The notes below the pieces were generated by a model. The model saw nothing but the letters and a program-made list of their open reading frames with translations, ran no database searches and was not told the DNA's origin. From the NCBI GenBank assembly GCA_013178095.1, contig JABLXK010000021.1, positions 1 through 56,630 on the forward strand: a stretch of 56,630 bases of DNA, read 5' to 3'. Both the position numbers and the translations under genes were made by a program. This document shows positions 42,858 to 49,569 of the stretch, in pieces. The first letter of the stretch is position 1; the number at the start of each line of letters is the position of its first letter. This DNA comes from Anaerolineae bacterium (GTDB lineage: Bacteria; Chloroflexota; Anaerolineae; Anaerolineales; Anaerolineaceae).

Positions 42858-44003
42858 CTACTTAGGACTCTCAATTGTTCTCGAAATCTCGTTAGCCTTG
42901 TAAATTCTTCCCCATTCTCGACCGGTCACTTCCTGGAGCACGCCGGCATCCTCCAGCACCTTAATAACTTGACGTGCTGTGGGGTGGGTGATGTTTAGTA
43001 GCTGCGTGGCTCTGGCGATAGTCATGTAAGGATTTTGAAATAAAGGATCGATCAAGGCAACCGCTTTGGGTGTTTCCCGAAGTTCTTTCAAATATTTTTC
43101 TCGTAAAGCGGTAATCTGGTTTGCTTGGCGAGCTGCCTGTTGAGCGGTTTCGGTTACGCCATTGAGGAAAAACAAAATCCAGTTATTCCAATCTCCATCT
43201 GTTTTGACTTTTTGAAGATAGGTATAGTATTCCTGGCGATGAGATTCAAAATAAGAGGAGAGATAGAGTAGGGGTTGGGTTAACCGGCCACGCTCTATGA
43301 GGAATAACGTGATTAGTAATCGTCCTACCCGTCCATTACCGTCCAGGAAGGGGTGAATTGCTTCGAATTGCTCATGCAACAGAGCACACTGAATGAGTTC
43401 CGGAAATTGATTTCGATTTTGTAAATAATCCTCCCAATTTGCCAAACAGGCTTTCATTTCTTCCGGAGGCGGAGGGACATAAGTGGCATTGGATAAGGTA
43501 GACCCAGCCGGCCCGATCCAGTTCTGAGAACGACGAAACTCACCAGGGGTGGCATGATCACCTCTCACTCCTTTCATCAGTTTTTCGTGAATTTCCCTGA
43601 TCAACCTTAATGAAAGCGGCAATTCAATTAATCGCTGAATACCAAACTCCATTGCCACAACATAGTTTTTTACTTCATTCAGATCGGGGTCTTTACTTTC
43701 TTTTTCTTTGGGATCGAATTCTTCAAGCCACATATCTGAAAGCCCTGCCCTCGTTCCTTCAATGCGAGACGAGAGAACTGCTTCACGTCGGATATAAGCA
43801 TTGGTTAAAAGGTGGGGGTTGGGTAAATATTTGCCAAGCCCGGAAAGCTCACTTAACGCTGCATCGGCACGCGAAAGAGATAAAACCACCTCAGAAGTGT
43901 ATTTTATTGCTGGGGGAAGCGGTGAAGGGATGAAGGCAAGATATCCTTTGGGAGTGATAATTACTTTTCCTGTTTCTGGGGCGTGAAAATCATTCTTGTT
44001 CAT
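42858..44003 (-). CDS. Fic-domain protein (AMPylase family) with class II inhibitory motif
   Basis: 381 aa from the ATG at 44003, which has GGAG 6 nt upstream; a GTG at 44045 is in-frame but sits inside the promoter palindrome. The Fic motif is complete: HPFLDGNGRVGRLL (about 217-230), with the catalytic His and the GNGRxGR anion site. An N-terminal SSRIEG (about 78-83) fits the (S/T)xxxE(G/N) motif of class II Fic proteins, whose glutamate blocks ATP until released. The C-terminal 100 residues look like a winged helix (MTIARATQLLNITHPTARQVI). Fic enzymes transfer AMP or other nucleotide parts to target proteins. The complete motif predicts activity; the target is unknown. The palindrome around the -10 box suggests autoregulation by the C-terminal domain. 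Confidence 0.9.
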   Translation of the reverse strand: MNKNDFHAPETGKVIITPKGYLAFIPSPLPPAIKYTSEVVLSLSRADAALSELSGLGKYLPNPHLLTNAYIRREAVLSSRIEGTRAGLSDMWLEEFDPKEKESKDPDLNEVKNYVVAMEFGIQRLIELPLSLRLIREIHEKLMKGVRGDHATPGEFRRSQNWIGPAGSTLSNATYVPPPPEEMKACLANWEDYLQNRNQFPELIQCALLHEQFEAIHPFLDGNGRVGRLLITLFLIERGRLTQPLLYLSSYFESHRQEYYTYLQKVKTDGDWNNWILFFLNGVTETAQQAARQANQITALREKYLKELRETPKAVALIDPLFQNPYMTIARATQLLNITHPTARQVIKVLEDAGVLQEVTGREWGRIYKANEISRTIESPK

Positions 44004-44044
44004 CCGGGCTCCGATTTGTAAAAAATCTTTCAAAGAATCAATCA

Positions 44045-44076
44045 CTTTGTAAAATTATACATCAAAATTTACAAAG
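44045..44076 (-). promoter_or_regulatory. Fic promoter with flanking 9-bp palindrome (operator)
   Basis: CTTTGTAAA (44045-44053) and TTTACAAAG (44068-44076) form a perfect inverted repeat. Between them, on the minus strand, lies TGTATAAT, an extended -10 box (TATAAT at 44054-44059). A repressor bound to the palindrome would cover the promoter. A further CTTTGTA half-site lies at about 44134. Confidence 0.65.
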
Positions 44077-44208
44077 CTTCATCACCTTTGAAAACTAATC
44101 TTCATTGTCCCCCTAGGATCACACCCTTTCACTTTGTACAATAAGACCAACTAATCAACACAGATTAATCGTCGCTGAAATCGTTTGGACATCCTTATTA
44201 TCGTCGGA

Positions 44209-44248
44209 GCGACCTGGCCAAAAATTTTTGGTGGGTCGTTTTGTTTTC
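44209..44248 (+). terminator. Terminator-like hairpin in the leader of the second HTH gene
   Basis: GCGACC/GGTCGT and CCAAAAA/TTTTTGG pairings (44209-44239) are followed by TTTTGTTTT on the plus strand. No plus-strand gene ends nearby, so it may attenuate transcription toward the HTH gene at 44376. Confidence 0.5.
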
Positions 44249-44305
44249 CAAAGCAGAGAGGAGGTGATCAAGGAAATCATCGAAGAAAAGATAAAAACAT
44301 ACGCC

Positions 44306-44348
44306 AGCCACGCCAGACCCTTAAGTTGTTGGCATGGCTAGCGGGTCT
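44306..44348 (+). other. Possible H-type RNA pseudoknot upstream of the second HTH gene
   Basis: AGCCACGCC (44306-44314) pairs with GGCATGGCT (44331-44339, one mismatch); AGACCC in the loop (44315-44320) pairs with GGGTCT (44343-44348). A 25-codon reading frame (GTG at about 44263, GAGGAG just before it, stop at 44338) overlaps it. The whole stretch lies 28 bp before the HTH gene. It might be a translational or transcriptional control element; no known riboswitch class is recognised. Confidence 0.35.
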
Positions 44349-44375
44349 CAATCACTCATACTGAAAGGATTATGA

Positions 44376-44600
44376 ATGGAAGAAGAAAACACACAATTTG
44401 CCAATTTGCTAACCGGTGAGGAGATCGCCAAAATTCTGCATGTTTCGCGCGCGTATGCCTATCAACTCATGCGCCAACGGATCATTCCAACAGTCAAGAT
44501 CGGACGCAGTGTGTGGGTGCGACCGGCGGATCTGGAAGAATTCATCGCCAAGAATGTGGGCCAAAATAGCCTAATTACTGGACGCAGTAGACAGAACTGA
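44376..44600 (+). CDS. Excisionase-like helix-turn-helix protein near the integrase
   Basis: 74 aa with GAAAGGATTATGA before the ATG at 44376. It is an Xis/MerR-type winged helix: LLTGEEIAKILHVSRAYAY is the helix-turn-helix start (positions about 11-29), then IIPTVKIGRSVWVRP and LEEFIAKNV. Its place on the plus strand about 110 bp before the tyrosine integrase is the usual arrangement of an excisionase or recombination directionality factor. With the integrase broken by a stop codon, its excision role may be lost; it may still act as a regulator. It is a different protein from the HTH at 42533, with low similarity. Confidence 0.8.
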   Translation: MEEENTQFANLLTGEEIAKILHVSRAYAYQLMRQRIIPTVKIGRSVWVRPADLEEFIAKNVGQNSLITGRSRQN

Positions 44601-44712
44601 TGTTCCAATTTCAAGAAAGGATGCTACAATGATTTGTAACAACCGCACCTTAATAAATGAATATCGAGAAAAACGTGGATTGCTGCCAGATGTTTCGCAA
44701 CAGGAGGAAACT

Positions 44713-44934
44713 ATGACTCAGCAATCCAGAAAAAACAAAACCAGGCATCGTGGGCACAACGAGGGCAGCATCCGTCCGACCCCAAATGGAACCTGGCGGG
44801 CATGGGTGACGTTGAAGTCCGGGAAGCGGATCAGCAAGACGCCTCTCACTAAATCCGAAGCTCATGACTGGTTGCAATTGAAGATAATGGAAGCTGAAGA
44901 AGCGCTCGATGCGGAGCGGACACTTGGCGAGTAA
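44713..44934 (+). pseudogene. N-terminal part of the tyrosine integrase, ended by a premature TAA
   Basis: 73 aa from the ATG at 44713 (GGAGGAAACT immediately upstream) to a TAA at 44932-44934. The sequence GSIRPTPNGTWRAWVTLKSGK is an Arm-type AP2-like DNA-binding domain of phage and island integrases (given in shortened form), followed by EAHDWLQLK. After the stop, the same frame resumes at once with ILGWFENHSSQLKES, the core-binding domain that normally follows TLGE plus an aromatic residue. One base change from Tyr (TAT or TAC) to TAA explains the break. An in-frame ATG at 44629 would add 28 residues without a good ribosome binding site. Confidence 0.8.
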
Positions 44935-44937
44935 ATA

Positions 44938-45921
44938 TTGGGATGGTTTGAAAATCATTCCTCTCAGTTGAAGGAATCCACTCGCTGCGATTACGAGATC
45001 ATCATTCACAAGTACATCCTGCCGGCACTGGGGGAGGTGGTGTTGAATACGTTGCACCGGTCGGTGTTCGACTCGTTCTATACGAACCTGCGAAGGATAC
45101 CGGTCGGTGACACACAAATCCGTTACATCCACCGTATTCTTCACAAAGCGCTGCAGGACGCTGTCGATGACAGAATCCTGACCTTCAACCCGTGTGAAGG
45201 AGCCAAGGCACCCAAGAAGCAACGCATCCATCGAGTCTACTGCCCGTTGAATGAGGAGCAAAGCATTCTCTTAATGAACCAGGCGAGGGGAACCCCTCTG
45301 GAAGTGCTAATCCACCTGGCTTTAAAGACAGGCATGCGGCAAGGTGAGTTGTTCGCCCTGAAGTGGGAAGACGTTCTCTGGGAGACACAGCAGATTCACA
45401 TCCAGCGCAATTTGCAACGCGTCCTTCGGGATGGTAAACAGGTACGCACCTTCAGCACTCCCAAAACGGCAACCAGTGACCGCAAGATCATGGTGGGTGA
45501 AAAGACACTCGATGCGCTCAGGGCTCAACAAAGAGAGGTTTTGCAGAAGAAAGCGTTGGCGAAAAATCGCTGGCAAGAAAATGATCTGGTCTTTCCTTCC
45601 AGTACGGGCACTCCGCTGAATCAAAGCAACGTTCTAAAACAATATGGAGAGATTCAAAAAGCGGCAGGACTGAAACACATCCGTTTTCATGACCTGCGCC
45701 ACATCGCCGCTTCAATCATGCTCAACCATGGCATCCAACTTCTGACAGTCTCCTACATCCTCGGGTACTCGCAGTCCTCGATAATGTTGAACATGTACGG
45801 ATACCAATTCAGCACCATGGAACTGCAAGCTGCTTGTTTAATAGATTACATCTTCGCCGGAGCTCAACCCAGTCCGTTGCCGACCGAGTTCCTCTCAGCG
45901 GCTAATCTTAAGAAAAGTTGA
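44938..45921 (+). CDS. Tyrosine recombinase/integrase, core-binding and catalytic domains
   Basis: 327 aa; the first start-like codon is a TTG at 44938, so separate translation is doubtful and it is probably the second part of a split gene. Core-binding domain: LKESTRCDYEIIIHKYILPALG. Catalytic residues: Arg in TGMRQGEL, Lys in the KTATSDRKI turn, HDLRH (His, Arg, His) and the nucleophile Tyr in MLNMYGYQ. The usual LGH before the nucleophile is LGY, a substitution that some family members tolerate. These enzymes insert and excise islands, often at tRNA genes; tRNA-Arg(TCG) starts 107 bp downstream on the other strand, its 3' end facing the integrase. With the N-terminal Arm domain disconnected, the island is likely immobile. 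Confidence 0.82.
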   Translation: MGWFENHSSQLKESTRCDYEIIIHKYILPALGEVVLNTLHRSVFDSFYTNLRRIPVGDTQIRYIHRILHKALQDAVDDRILTFNPCEGAKAPKKQRIHRVYCPLNEEQSILLMNQARGTPLEVLIHLALKTGMRQGELFALKWEDVLWETQQIHIQRNLQRVLRDGKQVRTFSTPKTATSDRKIMVGEKTLDALRAQQREVLQKKALAKNRWQENDLVFPSSTGTPLNQSNVLKQYGEIQKAAGLKHIRFHDLRHIAASIMLNHGIQLLTVSYILGYSQSSIMLNMYGYQFSTMELQAACLIDYIFAGAQPSPLPTEFLSAANLKKS

Positions 45922-45969
45922 GAGAAATTCCGAAAGCTTTGCACGTTTTTTTTTGCCCAAATATAACAA

Positions 45970-46003
45970 TCGGACGGCATATATGGTGGTTTATGCCGTC
46001 CGA
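45970..46003 (-). terminator. Hairpin between integrase and tRNA-Arg
   Basis: A 12-bp perfect inverted repeat TCGGACGGCATA/TATGCCGTCCGA (45970-45981 with 45992-46003) has a 10-nt loop. On the minus strand it lies 25 bp after the tRNA and is followed by TTGTTATATTT, suiting a tRNA terminator. It is also a candidate recombination site because of its position. Confidence 0.5.
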
Positions 46004-46027
46004 CTAACTTTAAATCCCTATAAATAG

Positions 46028-46100
46028 CGCCCCCGCAGAGATTCGAACTCTGAACCTACTGATTCGAAGTCAGGCGCTCTGTCCATTGAGCTACGGGGGC
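46028..46100 (-). tRNA. tRNA-Arg (anticodon TCG)
   Basis: A 73-nt cloverleaf on the minus strand: acceptor GCCCCCG/CGGGGGC, D-arm GCTC/GAGC, anticodon loop CTTCGAA with anticodon TCG (reads CGA), T-arm CAGAG/CTCTG with loop TTCGAAT, discriminator G. CCA is not encoded. The 27-43 pair is a C-T mismatch. The 3' end faces the integrase, as for an island attachment site; I found no second copy of the 3' end elsewhere in the window. Confidence 0.95.
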
Positions 46101-46195
46101 GTGCTTGAAATTATACCCGATTGTCTCGCGGCTGTTAATTGTATGCTTCACCCCCACCTGTAGGTTTTTTAAACCTTAAAATACTATATATATAC

Positions 46196-46224
46196 TTGAC
46201 ATTTATGTAAAAAGATATATTATA
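46196..46224 (+). promoter_or_regulatory. Promoter of the riboswitch-led Tad operon
   Basis: A perfect TTGACA (46196-46201), then either TATTAT at 16 bp or ATTATA at 17 bp (46218-46224), in an A/T-rich setting. The start would fall near 46230, just before the aptamer. Confidence 0.75.
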
Positions 46225-46234
46225 TACATCAGTA

Positions 46235-46332
46235 AGACTCGATAAAGGCAAACCTGCTGAAAAGCAGGGGCGCAAAGCTCTGGGTCTAAGGCTGATGAAA
46301 ATCAGCTAGGATCGCCAAGCCGCCGAAAGTCT
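46235..46332 (+). ncRNA. Cyclic-di-GMP-I (GEMM) riboswitch of the Tad operon
   Basis: AGACT (46235-46239) pairs with AGTCT (46328-46332) as closing stem. Inside are AAAGGCAAACC, a CCTGCT/AGCAGG hairpin with a GAAA tetraloop, GGGCGCAAAGCTC, GGGTCTAAGG, a GCTGAT/ATCAGC hairpin with GAAA loop, TAGGATCGCC and GCCGCCG. TCTAAG with TAGG resembles the 11-nt tetraloop receptor of this class that docks the first GAAA loop. The order and the conserved blocks match the GEMM-I consensus. It should sense c-di-GMP and act on the terminator at 46428-46459. Confidence 0.9.
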
Positions 46333-46393
46333 GATTGCGTTTTAAAGCATAGGACAACAAAGTACTACCAACGTATTGGATGCTATCAACGTA

Positions 46394-46459
46394 GATCCCA
46401 TTCAGGGATTGTTTTTGGCATACGTCGGCGGATTTGGCAAAGGCCCAAATCCGCTTTTT
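46394..46459 (+). terminator. Rho-independent terminator(s) of the Tad riboswitch
   Basis: The main stem is a 10-bp perfect inverted repeat GCGGATTTGG/CCAAATCCGC (46428-46437 with 46445-46454) with a 7-nt loop and TTTTT directly after (46455-46459). A smaller ATCCC/GGGAT hairpin (46395-46399 with 46405-46409), followed by TGTTTTT, precedes it. Both lie between the aptamer and the first gene, so the operon is controlled by read-through. Confidence 0.85.
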
Positions 46460-46484
46460 GTTATCGAGCAAGCAGAGGAAAAAT

Positions 46485-46991
46485 ATGGGAAGATTTTTAC
46501 TCGAATTGCTCAAGATCGTCTTCGTCACAGCATTGCTGCTGACCCTCGCGTTTGGCGTGTGGCTTTACTATCGCGGGGCGCAGCCTATGGATATCCCCGA
46601 AGCCCGCGGCATCACCTTTTGGCAATTCATTCAGGATCGCTGGGCGGCTTACCGCCAGGCTGACGCCCGCGTCAGCGCCCTGCCGCAGTACCTGGGCTGC
46701 CGCAACGACGTCTTGTACTATCTCCCCCTCAATCTACGCGGTTCGTTCAACTTTGCTTACGCCAGCCTGAATCCGGATTCCAAGTTGGCTTTTGCCTTCA
46801 AATATTGGGAAGAGCAAAAACCAGATGAAGTGCTGCCTAAACTCCGTGAAGTGAACCTGTCGGAAGTGCCGGATGTATTTTGGTCATATTTCGAACGCGC
46901 CTACTGGCGTGCGTTGGTCAGCATCGATTATCTGGCGGCGGAATGCAAGCTTGGCCCGGTTGCTTTTGAGAGTATTTTGGGAGGGAAATAA
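46485..46991 (+). CDS. Membrane-anchored protein of unknown function, first gene of the Tad operon
   Basis: 168 aa. I chose the ATG at 46485, preceded by AGAGGAAAA, because an in-frame ATG at 46434 lies inside the terminator stem. Residues 8-27 are an N-terminal membrane helix; the rest is outside (if the basic GRFLLELLK end is inside) and rich in Trp, Tyr and Leu, with ITFWQFIQDRW, two cysteines (LGCRND and AAECKLG) and helical segments. I do not recognise the family. It stands first in the riboswitch-controlled transcript and 1 bp before a lipoprotein gene, so it probably has an envelope role in pilus assembly, for example as a wall-spanning scaffold. This is inference from position. Confidence 0.8.
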   Translation: MGRFLLELLKIVFVTALLLTLAFGVWLYYRGAQPMDIPEARGITFWQFIQDRWAAYRQADARVSALPQYLGCRNDVLYYLPLNLRGSFNFAYASLNPDSKLAFAFKYWEEQKPDEVLPKLREVNLSEVPDVFWSYFERAYWRALVSIDYLAAECKLGPVAFESILGGK

Positions 46992-46992
46992 G

Positions 46993-47538
46993 ATGAAACG
47001 GATTGGATTGGCTTTTTTCCTTCTAACTTTGATCATTCCGGTTTTGCTCGCCGGCTGCAGCACGGTTTCCATTTACGCCCAGCGCGCAACCGCCACGGCA
47101 TATTCCACGGAATATATGACCACTGCTATGCAGGCCGCCGAAAGCGGGGCAATGGCTTTATGCAACATCGATTTCACCGCCGGCAGGCAGGCTTATATCA
47201 ATCAAATCTGCGCGGCATCTTCCGCGTTGGGCTGCTCGTTTTTCACCAATCAGGTGGATCAAGCCTGGGCGGATCTCGAACGGGCTTACAGCGCCAACAT
47301 TCTTGAATGCCAGCCGGCCACCAGCCGTTTTCTCGAAGAAGGCCAGCAATTCGGCATGCATGTGCAATATTGGCTGGTCACGCTCAAAGGCACCAAGGGA
47401 TGGTCGGCGGGCAGCAGCTCCCGCGAATATTGGCTCCAAGTAGCAGAAGAGAACAGCAATTGGAAATTGAACCGTGTATTGACGAGCGACGAGGTCGCTT
47501 TTTATCTCACCATTGATTCGATGGGAGCGGAAGAGTAG
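46993..47538 (+). CDS. Lipoprotein of the Tad operon
   Basis: 181 aa from the ATG at 46993, one base after the previous stop, with GGAGGGAAA upstream. MKRIGLAFF…LLAGC is a lipoprotein signal with Cys at about 22, so the mature protein is lipid-anchored on the outer face of the membrane. The mature part has further cysteines (ALCNIDF, QICAASS, LGCSFF and LECQPA) that may form disulfides, and a C-terminal beta-like part (YWLVTLKGTKGW, SREYWLQVAEENSNWKLNRVL) that looks like an NTF2-like or conjugation-type (TrbF/VirB8-like) fold. I cannot name the family. It is likely a pilus-assembly lipoprotein, comparable in place to TadD or pilotin proteins but not homologous as far as I can see. Confidence 0.75.
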   Translation: MKRIGLAFFLLTLIIPVLLAGCSTVSIYAQRATATAYSTEYMTTAMQAAESGAMALCNIDFTAGRQAYINQICAASSALGCSFFTNQVDQAWADLERAYSANILECQPATSRFLEEGQQFGMHVQYWLVTLKGTKGWSAGSSSREYWLQVAEENSNWKLNRVLTSDEVAFYLTIDSMGAEE

Positions 47539-47562
47539 TTGAGAGGAGAGTTGAGGTGGACT

Positions 47563-48654
47563 ATGAATAAGCGCTTTTTTGCGATCATTCTGGCTTTCAT
47601 TGTGATTTTGGGAACCACGGGGACGGTATTCGCGGAGAAAAAGACCGGTTCGGATGACGACACCGGCGAGAGCTCTAACACCGACGCCGCGGCGCCTGAT
47701 CCGGGCGTCAGCAGCGGCCAGGACACAACCAAGACCTCCACTATCAAGTGGATTCTGCCGCATGGCGATACCTTCATAATCGATGGCGAGGAAGTCAATA
47801 TTGTATTGGACTGGGAATCGCTCGACATCACTTCCGAGCGCGATGCCGGCAACGGTACGGTCAGCTTCATCGGCATCGGCGGTTCTTCCGGAAGTACCGA
47901 TTCAGACAGTTCATGCGGCAGCGGTAATGGACGTGGTAATTGCAGTTGTACCTGCAATAACAATAATAATGGAAATGGCAACGGCAACAGCAACGGCGGC
48001 GGGCCGCTGGATAGCAGCGATTGCGGGGATGTTTGGGTCACCCCCGGTTCGATTTCGGCTTCCGCCGAGCAGATTGCGCCTAATTACGCGGTTGTGTTGA
48101 ACCAGGATCCTGACGAGAACGGCGTCACCATCCGCTGGCATATCAGTATCGCACCCACCACGGTGAGCTACGAAAAATGGAAAATCATCGGGCATCGCCA
48201 CGTGGCTTGCGTCGAGGATGATACCAGGGGCCATAACAATAACAAAGATTCTGATGATCCCTGCCCGCGCGGTTGGCATCAAGTAATTGAGCATATTTGG
48301 GCTTGCACGGTGACAACCAAAACATATAAAGAAAGCATCGGCCAATTGGTTGCCGGCGCCTCGCTCACCCTGGATTCGCGCGCCTGGATCAACGGTGAAT
48401 TGGCCAATGCCTATCCCGGAGCGAAATTGCAGCATCCCGATTGGGGTATTTCGCAAACTCCTTCATGCGTGTGGAATGGCGATCTGTGCAACTGGGAATT
48501 CACTGCGAAAATTCCGGTGGTGGATCCCGGTTGGTACGATATCAGGCTCAGCGGGCAAACCTCCGGTACGCGTGTCTCGCCCGCGCGCAGTTTCGATATC
48601 AATGCCGGCGAATTCGGCGTGTATCTAATGGATAACACTGCCATGACGCAATAA
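47563..48654 (+). CDS. Exported Asn/Gly-rich protein of the Tad operon
   Basis: 363 aa from the ATG at 47563 (GAGG about 9 nt upstream); a TTG at 47539 is in-frame but less likely. Residues 1-24 form a signal peptide (VFA cleavage). A Thr/Ser/Asp-rich start leads to a beta strand block, then a low-complexity linker with a Cys cluster (NCSCTC) and a run of Asn and Gly, coded by aat/aac and ggc repeats that may vary in length. The C-terminal 200 aa (WVTPGS, VTIRWHISIAPTTV, GWHQVIEHIWACTV, PGWYDIRLSG) look beta-rich, of immunoglobulin type. It has no membrane anchor after the signal peptide. An extracellular pilus-associated protein, perhaps a minor component or adhesin, is the natural guess. 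Confidence 0.75.
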   Translation: MNKRFFAIILAFIVILGTTGTVFAEKKTGSDDDTGESSNTDAAAPDPGVSSGQDTTKTSTIKWILPHGDTFIIDGEEVNIVLDWESLDITSERDAGNGTVSFIGIGGSSGSTDSDSSCGSGNGRGNCSCTCNNNNNGNGNGNSNGGGPLDSSDCGDVWVTPGSISASAEQIAPNYAVVLNQDPDENGVTIRWHISIAPTTVSYEKWKIIGHRHVACVEDDTRGHNNNKDSDDPCPRGWHQVIEHIWACTVTTKTYKESIGQLVAGASLTLDSRAWINGELANAYPGAKLQHPDWGISQTPSCVWNGDLCNWEFTAKIPVVDPGWYDIRLSGQTSGTRVSPARSFDINAGEFGVYLMDNTAMTQ

Positions 48655-48714
48655 ATTTCTAACTGGAAGTTCTGGTTAGCCGAAAAATCTTGGGAAGATG
48701 ATGGAGCTAAGATC

Positions 48715-49569
48715 ATGAAGAAAATATTACCAATCTTGCTGGCGGCGGTGGCATTCATCGTAGTATTGTTGATCCTCTCGCCCGCGCCGGAAGAGAACGT
48801 GCTGGTGGCGGCGTACGACCTCAGCATGGGCCACATTATGCAGGAGGGCGACGTTATATATGCCACCTTCCCAAAGGAAATGGTGCCCGAGGACGCGGTT
48901 TACGAACCGGCTGAGATGGTCGGATTGACGCTGCTCACCGGCCGTTCCCAGGGCGACATCATCCGAAAGGCTAACCTCGGTACCGAACCGATGGCGCTCG
49001 CGCCCAATGAACGCGCGGTGGCGATCACGGTGAATAACGCCTCCGGTTTGGCAGGCTTGCTGCGGCCGGGCGATATGGTTGGCGTCACAGCGGTGATCGA
49101 TTCCGGCAGTATCGGCGAGATTGGCACCTTCAGCAAGGCTGCGGTGGAGAATTTACGCGTCCTGTACCTCTCGCCCGATTTCCAGGCAGTAGATGAGCAG
49201 AATAACGTCATAACCAGTCAGACCGATAACACCACCGCCACTGTTCAAAAGGAACGTAAAAGCGAAGGGGCGTTGGTTCTGGCGGTGCCGATTGAATCCG
49301 AAACCATCGTTTATGAATTCAAGGACGTCGAACCTGAGTTGGGTACTCAATTGCGCAGGGTGAACGCGGTGGAAATGTTGATTGCGCTGCAAGCCAGTGA
49401 CAACGCGCAGCTGTATCTTTACCTGATGCCGCGTGATGCTGAAAAGATGGTAACTTCCGGCTTGTGGCTGCCTGAATTGGTGATTAAACCTTATAAACCT
49501 ACGCCTACCATCAATCCTTACGCGGTTGAAACACCCATGCCCGGAGAAGACTTGACCGGAGGTAATTAA
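48715..49569 (+). CDS. cpaB: CpaB/RcpC-like Flp pilus assembly protein
   Basis: 284 aa starting MKKILPILL, with a membrane helix at about 4-22. An SAF-like domain follows: VLVAAYDLSMGHIMQEGDVI (about 29-48, shortened here) and LLTGRSQGDIIRKANL; then the RcpC-type core ERAVAITVNNASGLAGLLRPGDMVGV, the family's most typical block. The C-terminus is Pro/Thr-rich (KPTPTINPYAVETP), a likely wall-crossing tail. CpaB supports Tad secretin or pilus assembly; in a secretin-free monoderm-type envelope it may act in the cell wall instead. The TAA stop overlaps the ATG of the next gene by one base, so expression is coupled with cpaE. Confidence 0.88.
   Translation: MKKILPILLAAVAFIVVLLILSPAPEENVLVAAYDLSMGHIMQEGDVIYATFPKEMVPEDAVYEPAEMVGLTLLTGRSQGDIIRKANLGTEPMALAPNERAVAITVNNASGLAGLLRPGDMVGVTAVIDSGSIGEIGTFSKAAVENLRVLYLSPDFQAVDEQNNVITSQTDNTTATVQKERKSEGALVLAVPIESETIVYEFKDVEPELGTQLRRVNAVEMLIALQASDNAQLYLYLMPRDAEKMVTSGLWLPELVIKPYKPTPTINPYAVETPMPGEDLTGGN

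Noticed and set aside
46434..46484. Upstream ATG for the first Tad-operon gene
   Set aside because: It lies inside the terminator stem without a ribosome binding site; the ATG at 46485 has AGAGGAAAA before it and begins the membrane anchor.
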